Notes: generated from the sequence alone by a model not told the origin. A stretch of 64,000 nt of DNA from Sphingomonas sp. CBMAI 2297 (GCF_029870595.1 NZ_JAPDIR010000017.1:1-64000), one strand, 5' to 3'. Positions 34,690 through 43,368 are shown, numbered from the stretch's first letter. Numbers and translations are program-made.

Positions 34690-35985
34690 ATGACCGTGAT
34701 CACCGGCCTGCGCGTGCTGGATATCAGATTTCCCACCAGCCTTTCCCTGGACGGTTCGGATGCGATGAATCCGGATCCCGACTATTCCGCGGCCTATGTG
34801 ATCCTGGAGACGGACACGCCCGCGCTCACCGGACACGGCCTCACCTTCACCATCGGCCGCGGCAACGAGGTTTGCGTCGCGGCGATCGAGGCGCTGCGCC
34901 CGCTGGTGATCGGCCAGTCGCTCGACGCGATCCGCGCCGAGCCCGCGGCGTTCTGGCGGCACATCACCGGCGACAGCCAGCTGCGGTGGATCGGCCCCGA
35001 CAAGGGCGCCATCCATCTCGCCACCGGGGCGATCGTCAACGCTGTCTGGGATCTCTGGGCCAAGGCGGAGGGCAAGCCGGTATGGCGGCTGGTCGCGGAC
35101 ATGTCGCCGGCCGAGCTCGTGCGGGCGATCGACTTCCGGTACATCACCGACTGCATCACGCCGGAAGAGGCCCTCGCCCTGCTGGAAGCCCGCGCCGCCG
35201 ACAAGGAGGCGCGGATCGAACTGCTCCGGGCCGAGGGATATCCCTGCTACACCACATCGGCCGGCTGGCTGGGCTATGACGACGCGAAGCTGCGCCGCCT
35301 GGCGCAGGAAGCCGTCGATGCCGGCTTCCGCCACATCAAGCTCAAGGTCGGCGTCGACCAGGCGGACGATGTGCGGCGTGTCGCGATCGCGCGGGAAGTG
35401 CTGGGCCCCGATGGCGTGCTGATGATCGACGCCAACCAGGTCTGGGAAGTCGAGCAGGCGATCGACTGGGTCAATGCCCTCGCCTTTGCGAAGCCCCTGT
35501 TCATCGAGGAGCCGACCAGCCCCGACGATGTGCTCGGGCACGTCCATATTCGCGCCGGCATCGCCCCCGTGAAGGTCGCGACCGGCGAGATGTGCCAGAA
35601 CCGCATTCTCTTCAAGCAGTTCATCATGAGCTATGCGATCGACGTGGTTCAGATCGACGCCTGCCGCCTCGGCGGCGTCAACGAGGTTCTCGCGGTGCTG
35701 CTGATGGCCGCGAAATACGACCTGCCGGTCTGGCCGCATGCCGGCGGCGTCGGCCTGTGCGAATATGTCCAGCATCTCGCGATGATCGACTATCTCTGCT
35801 TCGCCGGCACGCGCGACGGCCGCGTGATCGAATATGTCGACCATCTGCACGAGCATTTCGTCGATCCCTGCGTGATCCGGTCGGCGGCCTATATGCCGCC
35901 CGAACGGCCGGGCTTCTCGATCGAGATGAAGCCGGAGACGCTTACCCGCTACCAATATGCGCCAGGTCGCGGGCGCGCCGCCTGA
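34690..35985 (+). CDS. L-fuconate dehydratase (enolase superfamily)
   Basis: A 431-residue enolase-superfamily dehydratase converting L-fuconate to 2-keto-3-deoxy-L-fuconate. Key parts are visible: HIKLKVGVDQADD with the catalytic Lys-x-Lys, metal ligands in MIDANQVWE, FIEEPTSPDD and VATGEMCQN, and WPHAGGVGLCEYVQH with the catalytic His. The N-terminal capping domain opens TVITGLRVLDIRFPTSLSLDGSDA, as in characterised fuconate dehydratases. The start at 34690 is chosen because the family N-terminus begins there; an upstream ATG at 34651 adds unrelated residues. It is the first gene of the fucose region and is convergent with the lactate dehydrogenase gene. Confidence 0.92.
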   Translation: MTVITGLRVLDIRFPTSLSLDGSDAMNPDPDYSAAYVILETDTPALTGHGLTFTIGRGNEVCVAAIEALRPLVIGQSLDAIRAEPAAFWRHITGDSQLRWIGPDKGAIHLATGAIVNAVWDLWAKAEGKPVWRLVADMSPAELVRAIDFRYITDCITPEEALALLEARAADKEARIELLRAEGYPCYTTSAGWLGYDDAKLRRLAQEAVDAGFRHIKLKVGVDQADDVRRVAIAREVLGPDGVLMIDANQVWEVEQAIDWVNALAFAKPLFIEEPTSPDDVLGHVHIRAGIAPVKVATGEMCQNRILFKQFIMSYAIDVVQIDACRLGGVNEVLAVLLMAAKYDLPVWPHAGGVGLCEYVQHLAMIDYLCFAGTRDGRVIEYVDHLHEHFVDPCVIRSAAYMPPERPGFSIEMKPETLTRYQYAPGRGRAA

Positions 35986-36000
35986 ACCCGTGGCCCGGCA

Positions 36001-37137
36001 CTAGCGCGGGTCCAGCAGCGCCCTGTCGACCTCCGCTATGGTGCGCACCCCCGTCAGGGCGAGCGTGACGCGCATCTCCGCCGCGAGCAGGTCGAGCAGG
36101 CGGGCGACGCCGGCCTCGCCCGCCGCGGCCAGCGCATAGGCCCAGGCACGCCCCAGCAGGACTCCGCGCGCGCCCAGCGCGAGCATGCGCACGACGTCGG
36201 CGCCGGACCGTATGCCGGAATCGGCCAGGACGGTGAGCCGGTCCCCGACCGCCTCCACCACCGACGGCAGCGCCCGCGCCGTCGAAAGGGCGCCGTCGAG
36301 CTGGCGGCCGCCATGGTTGGAAACCACGATGCCATCGGCTCCGAGCCGCACCGCGTCGCCGGCATCCCCGGGGTCCAATATCCCCTTGACGATCAGATCC
36401 CCCTCCCAGGCCTCGCGGATCCATTCCAGGTCGCGCCACTGGACGGCGGAATCGAAATTGGCGGCAAGCCAGCCCATGAAATCCTCCAGCCCGCTCGCCT
36501 TGCCGAGCACGGGGGCGACATTGCCGAGGATGTGCGGCCGCCCGCGAATGCCGACGTCCCACGCCCAGCCGGGCCGCCCCACCGCCTGCGCGAGCCGCCG
36601 CATCCCGCCCCATGGCCCGGAAAGGCCGCTATGCGCGTCCCGGCGCCGCATCCCCGGGACGGGCATGTCGACCGTGAACACCAGGGTGCGCACGCCTTGC
36701 GCCTTGGCGCGGGCGAGCAGGTCCCGCATAAAGCCGCGGTCCCGAATGACATAGAGCTGGAACCAGATCGGTCTCGACGATGCCGCAACCACTTCGTCCA
36801 GCGCGCAGACCGACACCGTGGAGAGGCAAAAGGGTATGTTCCGATCCGCGGCCGCGCGCGCGGCCTGCGCCTCGCCGCGACGGGCATACATGCCCGCCAG
36901 GCCAACCGGCCCCAGCATCACCGGGAGCGCGAGCCGCTGCGAGAACAGAGTGCAGGACAGATCGACGTCCCGCACATCCCGCAATATCTGCTGCCGCACC
37001 GCCACGGCTTCCAGATCGGCCTCGTTGCGCCGCAGCGTCGTTTCCGCCCCGGATCCGCCATCGACATAGTCGAACAGGAAGCGCGGCAGCCGCCGGCGCG
37101 CCGCCAGACGAAAATCACTGGTCGAGGTCGCGATCAT
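36001..37137 (-). CDS. FMN-dependent alpha-hydroxyacid (L-lactate) dehydrogenase
   Basis: A 378-residue FMN enzyme of the LldD/glycolate-oxidase family. It shows RRRLPRFLFDYVDGGSGAE at the N-terminus, PVMLGPVGLAGMYARRGE, WFQLYVIRDRGFM, and the active-site segment VSNHGGRQLDG with the catalytic His, then GIRSGADVVRMLALGA for phosphate binding. It oxidises L-lactate to pyruvate, feeding the respiratory chain. Its place among fucose genes fits, because cleavage of 2,4-diketo-3-deoxyfuconate yields pyruvate and L-lactate. It is divergent from the permease gene with 98 bp between, and convergent with fuconate dehydratase. Confidence 0.92.
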   Translation of the reverse strand: MIATSTSDFRLAARRRLPRFLFDYVDGGSGAETTLRRNEADLEAVAVRQQILRDVRDVDLSCTLFSQRLALPVMLGPVGLAGMYARRGEAQAARAAADRNIPFCLSTVSVCALDEVVAASSRPIWFQLYVIRDRGFMRDLLARAKAQGVRTLVFTVDMPVPGMRRRDAHSGLSGPWGGMRRLAQAVGRPGWAWDVGIRGRPHILGNVAPVLGKASGLEDFMGWLAANFDSAVQWRDLEWIREAWEGDLIVKGILDPGDAGDAVRLGADGIVVSNHGGRQLDGALSTARALPSVVEAVGDRLTVLADSGIRSGADVVRMLALGARGVLLGRAWAYALAAAGEAGVARLLDLLAAEMRVTLALTGVRTIAEVDRALLDPR

Positions 37138-37172
37138 CGGGTTATCCTGATATTGTTTTTCTCTATGAACTT

Positions 37173-37185
37173 GTATTTTAAATAC
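37173..37185. promoter_or_regulatory. Palindromic operator candidate between lactate dehydrogenase and fucose permease
   Basis: GTATTT-T-AAATAC, an exact 6-bp-arm palindrome with a 1-bp centre, stands in the AT-rich 98-bp divergent gap, 35 bp from the lactate dehydrogenase start and 50 bp from the permease start. It is well placed to control both directions. A strong GGGGGAGG ribosome site precedes the permease ATG at 37236. Confidence 0.45.
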
Positions 37186-37235
37186 GCAAATTTAAAAGAG
37201 CACAACCCGCTCTGCCTCGGGGGAGGAAATCTGAG

Positions 37236-38519
37236 ATGGCCAGTCGCGCGTTCCTTGCAGCACCGCCGATAATAGAGCGCCGCTATGCGGTGGCGTTCGC
37301 GCTCGTCACGTCGCTGTTCTTTTCCTGGGCGCTGGCGGCGGCGCTGAATGACGTGCTCATCCGGCAGTTTCAGAAGGCGCTGGACCTCAGCCGCACGGAA
37401 GCGAGCCTGATCCAGTTCGCATTCTATATCGGCTATTTCTGCGCCGCCCTTCCCGCGGGCCTGCTCATCCGCCGCCTGGGGTACAAGAACACCATCCTGA
37501 TCGGCCTGGCCTGCTATGCGGGCGGCGCGTTCCTCTTCTATCCGGCGGCTTCCACCGAGCTGTTCGGCCTGTTCCTCGTCGCCCTGTACGTGATCGCGAT
37601 CGGGCTCGCTTTCCTCGAAACCGCGTCCAACCCCTATGTAACGATCCTCGGGGCGCGGGAGACGGCGTCGGCGAGGCTGAATCTGGCCCAGTCCTTCTAC
37701 GGCGTCGGCGCGATCCTGGGCCCGATCGTCGGCGGGCTGTTCATCTTCTCCACGGACGAACGGACCCAGGCCCAGATCGCCGCGATGGCGCCGGCCGAGC
37801 GCGCGGCATGGCGGTCGGCCGCGGCGGCAGCCGTGCAGGGTCCCTATGTCGCGATCGGCGTGGTGGTCTGCCTCATCGCCCTGCTGATCGCCTGCACGCG
37901 CTTCCCGGCGCTCGATCGGGCGAAGGCGGCGCGCGGCGAAAGCCGCTCCATGTTCGCGGTGCTTCGCCATCGCGGCCTGCTCGCGGCTATCATCGCGCTC
38001 TTCCTCTATGTGGGAGCCCAGGTCGGCGTCTGGAGCTTCTTCATCGACTTCACCAAGGCGCAGGCTCCGCATCTGAGCGAGCGCACCGCCGCGTTCCTGC
38101 TCTCCGGAAGCCTCGGGATGCTGATGGTCGGCCGCTTCAGCGGCGCCTTCCTGCAGAAGCGAGTCGCGCCGGCACGGCTGCTCGCGATCTACGCGGGGGC
38201 GAACATCATGCTCTGCGGCTTCGCCGCGCTCGCCACCGGCATGCCCGCGGTGGGCGCGCTCTGGCTCACCAGCTTCTTCATGTCGATCATGTTCCCGACG
38301 ATCTTCGCGCTCGGCGTCGAAGGGCTGGAGGACGAGACCGAGAGCGGCGCGGCCTTCCTGGTCATGGCGATCATCGGCGGCGCGCTGATGCCGCCTCTCA
38401 TGGGCATCGTCTCCGAGGGCGTGGGCGGCGTGCACCACATGATGTTCGTCCCGGCGCTCGCCTTTGTCGGCGTGCTGGCATTTGCCGTGCTGCGGCTTCG
38501 CGAAGGACATGCCGCATGA
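37236..38519 (+). CDS. fucP: L-fucose:H+ symporter (FucP-type MFS permease)
   Basis: A 427-residue, 12-TM major-facilitator protein of the FHS family. Typical segments are FFSWALAAALNDVLIRQFQK, EASLIQFAFYIGYFCAALPA, FLETASNPYVTILG and LNLAQSFYGVGAILGP, which match FucP-type sugar permeases. It imports L-fucose across the inner membrane with protons. The first gene of a six-gene run, it overlaps the mutarotase gene by 4 bp. Sugar choice is inferred mainly from the downstream fucose enzymes. Confidence 0.92.
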   Translation: MASRAFLAAPPIIERRYAVAFALVTSLFFSWALAAALNDVLIRQFQKALDLSRTEASLIQFAFYIGYFCAALPAGLLIRRLGYKNTILIGLACYAGGAFLFYPAASTELFGLFLVALYVIAIGLAFLETASNPYVTILGARETASARLNLAQSFYGVGAILGPIVGGLFIFSTDERTQAQIAAMAPAERAAWRSAAAAAVQGPYVAIGVVVCLIALLIACTRFPALDRAKAARGESRSMFAVLRHRGLLAAIIALFLYVGAQVGVWSFFIDFTKAQAPHLSERTAAFLLSGSLGMLMVGRFSGAFLQKRVAPARLLAIYAGANIMLCGFAALATGMPAVGALWLTSFFMSIMFPTIFALGVEGLEDETESGAAFLVMAIIGGALMPPLMGIVSEGVGGVHHMMFVPALAFVGVLAFAVLRLREGHAA

Positions 38520-38854
38520 CTCGCGCCCTGTTCGTGCTCGACCTGGAAAATGATCCGGAGCTGATCTCCGCCTATGAGGCGCGCCACCTGCCCGGCGCCG
38601 TCTGGCCGGAGGTCATTCGTGCCATCCATCAGCTCGGATATCGCGACATGGAGATCTGGCGCGCCGCGGACCGCCTGGTCATGCTCGCCGACATCGCGCC
38701 GGCCGGCCTGGCCCCTCTCGATCCCGATCTCCAGCCGATCGTGGCGCAATGGGAAGCCGAGATGCGCGCCTATCAGCGGCCGATCGCGCCCGATGGCCCG
38801 AAATGGCTGCCGATGACGCGGATCTTCGCGCTCGACGAGCATCCCGCGCCGTGA
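38516..38854 (+). CDS. L-rhamnose mutarotase-family protein, probable L-fucose mutarotase
   Basis: A 112-residue single-domain protein of the RhaM/YiiL family, which interconverts alpha and beta anomers of 6-deoxyhexoses. Motifs are FVLDLENDPELISAYEARH, VWPEVIRAIHQLGYRDMEIW with the conserved His and Trp, and a C-terminal WLPMTRIFALDEH. In this operon the natural substrate is L-fucose. The ATG overlaps the permease stop and its TGA overlaps the next gene's GTG start. Confidence 0.88.
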   Translation: MTRALFVLDLENDPELISAYEARHLPGAVWPEVIRAIHQLGYRDMEIWRAADRLVMLADIAPAGLAPLDPDLQPIVAQWEAEMRAYQRPIAPDGPKWLPMTRIFALDEHPAP

Positions 38855-39876
38855 TTCCGCTCCGGACCATTCCCCGCGCGAGGATCGAAGTCAGCGAGAT
38901 CGGCTTCGGCGCCGCGCCGCTCGGCAATCTCTATCATCCGATCACCGATCTCCAGGCAAGGATCACGATCGAGCTCGCGCTGACGGCGGGGATGAACTAT
39001 GTCGATACGGCGCCGCATTATGGCCATGGCCTGAGCGAGCGGCGGACCGGCGATGCGCTGCGCGAGCGGCCGGGCATCGTGCTGTCGACCAAGGTGGGGC
39101 GCCTGCTGCGCGCGGATTCCGCGCTTCGGGGCGATGCCGAACGGCTGGGCTTCCGATCCGCCCTGCCCTTTGTCGGCCATTATGACTATACATATGACGG
39201 CATTCTGCGCTCGCATGAGGACAGCCTGCAGCGGCTGGGCCTGGCCAGGGTCGACCTGCTCTTCGTCCATGACATCGGCGCGCGGACGCATGGCGCGCGC
39301 AACGCGCATTATTTCGACCAGTTGACCCAGGGCCGGGGCTTCGAGGCGCTGCGCCGCCTGCGCGACGAGGGAATGATCGCCGGCTTTGGCGTGGGGGCAA
39401 ATGAATGGCAGGCCGGCCTCGAAGCGCTCGAGCAGGCCGATTGCGACGTGATGCTGCTCGCCGGCCGCTACACCTTGCTCGAGCAGGGCGCGCTGGACCG
39501 GTTCCTGCCGCTCTGCCTCGAACGGCAGGTCGCCGTCGTGATCGGTGGCGCCTATAATTCGGGCATTCTCGCTACCGGCACGATGCAGAGCGGAGAATTG
39601 CGCTACGATTATGGCGAGGCGCCGGCGGACGTGGTGGCCCGCGTCGCCAGGATCGAGGCGCATTGCCGGGACTTTCAGGTCCCGCTCGCGGCCGCGGCAC
39701 TGCAATTCCCGCTCGCTCATCCCGCCGTCGCCAGCGTGATCCTCGGCCTGGGCGCGCCTGCGCAGGTCGAGGAGACGATCAAGCTCCACCAGCTTCGCAT
39801 TCCGTCGGAATTCTGGCTGGCGCTTCGCGATGCCGGCCTGATCGCCGAAGCCGCGCCCGTTCCGGCCGGCCGCTAG
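38851..39876 (+). CDS. Aldo/keto reductase, L-fucose (D-threo-aldose) dehydrogenase
   Basis: A 341-residue aldo/keto reductase that likely oxidises L-fucose to L-fucono-lactone with NAD(P)+. The AKR tetrad is visible: NYVDTAPHYGHGLSERRTGD supplies Asp and Tyr, STKVGRLL the Lys, and DLLFVHDIGARTHG the His. The remaining barrel (GFGVGANEWQAGLEALE, FPLAHPAVASVILGLGAPAQ) matches the D-threo-aldose 1-dehydrogenase branch. The start is a GTG overlapping the mutarotase stop (GTGA); the next ATG lies well inside the family fold. Confidence 0.9.
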   Translation: MIPLRTIPRARIEVSEIGFGAAPLGNLYHPITDLQARITIELALTAGMNYVDTAPHYGHGLSERRTGDALRERPGIVLSTKVGRLLRADSALRGDAERLGFRSALPFVGHYDYTYDGILRSHEDSLQRLGLARVDLLFVHDIGARTHGARNAHYFDQLTQGRGFEALRRLRDEGMIAGFGVGANEWQAGLEALEQADCDVMLLAGRYTLLEQGALDRFLPLCLERQVAVVIGGAYNSGILATGTMQSGELRYDYGEAPADVVARVARIEAHCRDFQVPLAAAALQFPLAHPAVASVILGLGAPAQVEETIKLHQLRIPSEFWLALRDAGLIAEAAPVPAGR

Positions 39877-40701
39877 ATGCGCATCGATTCCCACTTCCAT
39901 CTCTGGCGGCCGGCGCGCGGGGACTATGGCTGGCTGACGCCGGCGGCCGGCATCCTCCACCGCGACTATGAGCCGGAGGACTTCGCGCCTCTCCTGGCGA
40001 CGCACGGCATCGACGCCGCGATCCTCGTCCAGGCCGCCCCCAGCCTCGCGGAAACCGAGTTCCTGCTCGCCCATGCCGGCCGGCATCCCTGGATCGCCGG
40101 GGTCGTCGGCTGGACCGACCTTGCGGCCGAAGACGCGCCGGCCCGCATCGCCGCGCTGGCGGGAACGCCGGGGCTGCTCGGTTTGCGCCCGATGCTGCAG
40201 GACCTGGACGATCCGGCATGGATATTGGGCGACGCGGTCCGCCCGGCGCTGCGCGCGATGGCGAGCCATGGCCTCGTCTTCGACGCGCTCGTCCGCGCGG
40301 CGCAGCTGCCCGCGATCCGGGTGCTCGCGGCGCGCCATCCCGACCTCTCGATCGTGCTCGACCATTTCGGCAAGCCGTGGATCGGCGACGCGCCCGGCGG
40401 CGAATGGATGGACGCGATCTCCGCCCTGGCCGACGCGCCCAATGTCACGGTCAAGCTCTCCGGGTTGCTCACCGAAGCCCCGGCGGGGACCGATGCCGCC
40501 GCCCTCGCCCCCTATTTCGATCATGTGGCGAGCCGGTTCGGCGCCGGCCGGATATTGTGGGGGAGCGATTGGCCGGTCCTGACCCTGGCCGGCAGCTATG
40601 CGGACTGGCTCGCCATCTCGGACGCGCTGCTCGCGCCCTTCGGCGGCGGCGCGCGCAAGGCCATTCTCGGTGCCAATGCGGCACGCATCTATCGGATCTG
40701 A
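39877..40701 (+). CDS. L-fuconolactonase (amidohydrolase 2 family)
   Basis: A 274-residue metal-dependent hydrolase of the amidohydrolase-2 family that opens L-fucono-1,5-lactone to L-fuconate. The metal motif HFHLW is at residues 6-10 (IDSHFHLWRP). LVQAAPSLAETEFLL, LDHFGKPWI with a catalytic His, and WGSDWPVL with the metal Asp complete the site. The ATG follows the dehydrogenase stop with no gap. Related lactonases act on other aldonolactones, but the neighbours make fucose the best assignment. Confidence 0.9.
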   Translation: MRIDSHFHLWRPARGDYGWLTPAAGILHRDYEPEDFAPLLATHGIDAAILVQAAPSLAETEFLLAHAGRHPWIAGVVGWTDLAAEDAPARIAALAGTPGLLGLRPMLQDLDDPAWILGDAVRPALRAMASHGLVFDALVRAAQLPAIRVLAARHPDLSIVLDHFGKPWIGDAPGGEWMDAISALADAPNVTVKLSGLLTEAPAGTDAAALAPYFDHVASRFGAGRILWGSDWPVLTLAGSYADWLAISDALLAPFGGGARKAILGANAARIYRI

Positions 40702-40712
40702 CGGAGACAAGG

Positions 40713-41450
40713 ATGACGAAGCCCGGCCGGCTGGCAGGAAAGACCGCGCTCGTGACCGCGGCGGCGCAGGGCATCGGCCGGGCAACCGCCGAGCGCTTTG
40801 CCGCCGAAGGCGCCACGGTGTGGGCGACGGACGTGAATCTGGCGGGCCTGGCCGGCATCGCCGGCTGCGAGACGGCGCGGCTCGACGTGCGCGACGCGAC
40901 CTCGATCGCCGAGGCGCTCGCGCGTGCCGGCCCGCTCGACATCCTGTTCAACTGCGCGGGCACGGTGCCGGGCGGAACGATCCTCGATTGCGCGCCGGAC
41001 GACTGGGCGCTGGCCCATGACCTCAACCTGACGAGCATGTACCGGATCGTGCGCGCCGCATTGCCCGCGATGATCGCGCGGGGCGGCGGGAGCATCATCA
41101 ACATGTCGTCGGTCGCCAGCTCGATCAAGGGCGTCCCCAATCGCTTCGCCTATGGCGTCACCAAGGCCGGAGTGATCGGCCTGACCAAGGCGGTCGCGGC
41201 GGACTTTGTCGGCCATGGCATACGCTGCAACGCGATCTGCCCGGGCACGATCGAGACCCCGTCCCTGCACGAGCGGTTGCGCGCGACGGGAGACTATGAC
41301 GCGGCGCTGGCCGCGTTCGTGGCGCGCCAGCCCATGGCCAGGCTCGGCCTGGCTGCCGAAGTCGCCGCCCTGGCACTCTATCTCGCCTCGCCAGAAGCTG
41401 CATTCACGACGGGCCAGATTCATGTGATCGATGGGGGCTGGACCAACTGA
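40713..41450 (+). CDS. SDR oxidoreductase, 2-keto-3-deoxy-L-fuconate dehydrogenase
   Basis: A 245-residue classical short-chain dehydrogenase. It has the cofactor loop TAAAQGIGRATAERFA, LFNCAGTVPGG, the catalytic Ser in INMSSVASSIKG, the YxxxK pair in FAYGVTKAGVIG, and an acidic residue after beta2 (ATDVN), favouring NAD+. In the non-phosphorylative fucose route it oxidises 2-keto-3-deoxy-L-fuconate to the 2,4-diketo acid. It lies 11 bp after the lactonase gene with a GGAG-type ribosome site and 25 bp before the hydrolase gene. Confidence 0.9.
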   Translation: MTKPGRLAGKTALVTAAAQGIGRATAERFAAEGATVWATDVNLAGLAGIAGCETARLDVRDATSIAEALARAGPLDILFNCAGTVPGGTILDCAPDDWALAHDLNLTSMYRIVRAALPAMIARGGGSIINMSSVASSIKGVPNRFAYGVTKAGVIGLTKAVAADFVGHGIRCNAICPGTIETPSLHERLRATGDYDAALAAFVARQPMARLGLAAEVAALALYLASPEAAFTTGQIHVIDGGWTN

Positions 41451-41475
41451 TCGAGCGTTCCAAGGAGCTTTGCGT

Positions 41476-42315
41476 ATGAAATTGCTGCGTTTCGGCCCGA
41501 TCGGCCAGGAGAGGCCCGGCCTTCTCGATGCCGCGGGCGCCATCCGCGACCTGAGCGGCATCGTCACCGACATCGATGGCGGCACGATCGCGCCCGAAAG
41601 CCTGGCGCGGCTGCGCGCGCTCGATCCGGCGAGCCTGCCCCGGGTCGAGGGCAATCCGCGGCTCGGCGCCTGTGTCGCGCGCCCGGGCAAGTTCGTCTGC
41701 ATCGGGCTCAACTATGCCGATCATGCCGCCGAGACCGGCGCCGCCATTCCCGACGAGCCGATCGTGTTCATGAAGGCGACCAGCGCGCTCTCCGGGCCGA
41801 ACGACCCGATCCTGAAGCCCAGGGGATCGACCAAGCTCGACTGGGAAGTCGAGCTGGCGTTCGTGGTCGGAAGCGAATGCCGCTATGTCGACGAGGCGGA
41901 GGCGACGGCGGCGATCGCCGGCTATTTCGTCTGCAACGACATCTCCGAGCGCGCCTTCCAGCTGCAATCCTCGCAATGGGACAAGGGAAAGGGCTGTGAC
42001 AGCTTCGGCCCGATCGGCCCCTGGCTGGTGACGCCGGACGAGATCGGCGACCTCGCCGACCTGCACATGTGGCTGGAAGTCAACGGAAAGCGATACCAGA
42101 ACGGCTCGACTTCGACGATGATCTTCCGGCCGGCCTTCATCCTGTCCTATCTCAGCCGCTTCATGAGCCTGCAGCCGGGCGACGTCGTCACCACCGGCAC
42201 GCCGCCGGGCGTCGGGCTGGGCCAGCAGCCCAATGTCTGGCTCAATCCGGGCGACAGGGTCTCGCTGGGGATTGCGGGCCTGGGCGAGCAGCATCAGCTG
42301 GTCGTCGACGCCTAG
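41476..42315 (+). CDS. FAH-family hydrolase, 2,4-diketo-3-deoxy-L-fuconate hydrolase
   Basis: A 279-residue fumarylacetoacetate-hydrolase-fold enzyme. It contains FVCIGLNYADHAAETGA, VFMKATSALSGPNDPI, KLDWEVELAFVVG with the metal-binding Glu residues, GYFVCNDISERAFQ, and GDVVTTGTPPGVGLG. In this pathway it splits the diketo acid into pyruvate and L-lactate. A good AAGGAG lies before the ATG at 41476, so a longer in-frame reading from 41431 is rejected. It is the last gene of the fucose run and converges on the DMT transporter gene. Confidence 0.92.
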   Translation: MKLLRFGPIGQERPGLLDAAGAIRDLSGIVTDIDGGTIAPESLARLRALDPASLPRVEGNPRLGACVARPGKFVCIGLNYADHAAETGAAIPDEPIVFMKATSALSGPNDPILKPRGSTKLDWEVELAFVVGSECRYVDEAEATAAIAGYFVCNDISERAFQLQSSQWDKGKGCDSFGPIGPWLVTPDEIGDLADLHMWLEVNGKRYQNGSTSTMIFRPAFILSYLSRFMSLQPGDVVTTGTPPGVGLGQQPNVWLNPGDRVSLGIAGLGEQHQLVVDA

Positions 42316-42334
42316 CCGGCGCGCGGGGGCGATT

Positions 42335-42370
42335 CCCGGGGTCACGGTCCGTCGGGGCCGTAACCCCGGG
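42335..42370. terminator. Hairpin between convergent genes
   Basis: CCCGGGGTCACGG (42335-42347) and CCGTAACCCCGGG (42358-42370) form a 13-bp stem with one C/A mismatch and a 10-nt loop, centred in the 73-bp gap between the convergent hydrolase and DMT genes. There is no U-tract on either strand. The position fits a shared two-way terminator or a 3'-end stabilising structure. Confidence 0.5.
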
Positions 42371-42388
42371 CCGCGGGCGTCGCGGCGG

Positions 42389-43249
42389 TCAGGCGAAGCG
42401 CTTGGCCCCCGCCACGCAGAGGATGACGATCACCGTCGACGCGATCATCGTCCACGCAACCGGCTCGCCGAGCAGCAGCGCCGCGAGCGACAGGCCGAAG
42501 AACGGTTGCAGGAGCTGGAGCTGGCCAACCCGCGCGATGCCGCCAAGCGCCAGGCCGCGATACCAGAACACGAAGCCCAGCATCATCGAGAATAGCGAGA
42601 CATAGGCAAGGCCCGCCCAGGCGCGCCAGCCGATGACCGCGAAGCTGGCCGGCACCGTCGCAAGCGCGATCACCGCCATCACCGGCAGCGCGATGAGCAA
42701 TGCCCAGCTGATGACCTGCCAGCCCCCGAGGCGACGCGAGAGCGCCGCGCCCTCGGCATAGCCGAGCCCGCACAACAGGATGGCGGCGACCATCAGCAGG
42801 TCGCCTGCCATCGAACCGCCACCGCCCTGGTAGAGCGCGAAGCCCGCGACCGTGGCGGCACCGATCGAGGAGAAGATCCAGAAGACGCGCCGGGGCCGCT
42901 CGCCGCCGCGCAGCACCCCGAAGATCGCGGTGGACAGGGGCAACAGGCCGACGAACACCACCGAATGCGCCGCGGTAATGTGCTGGAGCGCGAACCCGGT
43001 CAGGAGCGGGAAGCCGACGACCACGCCGATCGCGACGATGGCGAGCGGCAGAAGGTCGCCGCGCCCGGGCAAGTCCTGGCGCAGCCCCAGCAGAAAGGCA
43101 GCGCCGAGCAGCGCCGCGATCACCGCGCGCCCGGAAGTCACGAACAACGGCGTCAGCTCGGCCACCGCCATGCGGGTCGCCGGCAGGGATCCGCTGAAGA
43201 TGACGACCCCCAGGAGGCCGCTTCCCCAACCGGCGGTAGTTCTTTCCAT
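42389..43249 (-). CDS. DMT-superfamily (EamA) transporter
   Basis: A 286-residue inner-membrane protein with about ten predicted TM helices arranged as two EamA repeats (GVVIFSGSLPATRMAVAELT, ALLGAAFLLGL; then LMVAAILLCGLGYAEGAALS, QLLQPFFGLSLAALLLGEP). Such proteins usually export amino acids or other metabolites. It is divergent from a MocR-type regulator, the usual arrangement when the regulator controls the exporter. The start at 43249 opens at MERTTAGWG; upstream in-frame residues to 43483 are Arg/Cys-rich shadow. The substrate is unknown. Confidence 0.88.
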   Translation of the reverse strand: MERTTAGWGSGLLGVVIFSGSLPATRMAVAELTPLFVTSGRAVIAALLGAAFLLGLRQDLPGRGDLLPLAIVAIGVVVGFPLLTGFALQHITAAHSVVFVGLLPLSTAIFGVLRGGERPRRVFWIFSSIGAATVAGFALYQGGGGSMAGDLLMVAAILLCGLGYAEGAALSRRLGGWQVISWALLIALPVMAVIALATVPASFAVIGWRAWAGLAYVSLFSMMLGFVFWYRGLALGGIARVGQLQLLQPFFGLSLAALLLGEPVAWTMIASTVIVILCVAGAKRFA

Positions 43250-43308
43250 CGCGCCTCGCTTTCGCGAGCGGGATAGGATGCCGCTTCTGGCCAAGACAGG
43301 AACAATCC

Positions 43309-43350
43309 AATACAATATCCGGAAACTGTATTGACGAACTCTCCCATACA
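43309..43350. promoter_or_regulatory. MocR-type operator candidate in divergent promoter
   Basis: AATACA (43309-43314) and TGTATT (43327-43332) form an exact inverted repeat with a 12-bp gap, and a further direct ATACA copy stands at 43346-43350. MocR/PdxR regulators often bind mixed inverted and direct repeats in the gap shared with their target gene. The DMT start (43249) and the regulator start (43369) flank this AT-rich patch. Confidence 0.45.
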
Positions 43351-43368
43351 CATGCCTGGACCGAACGA

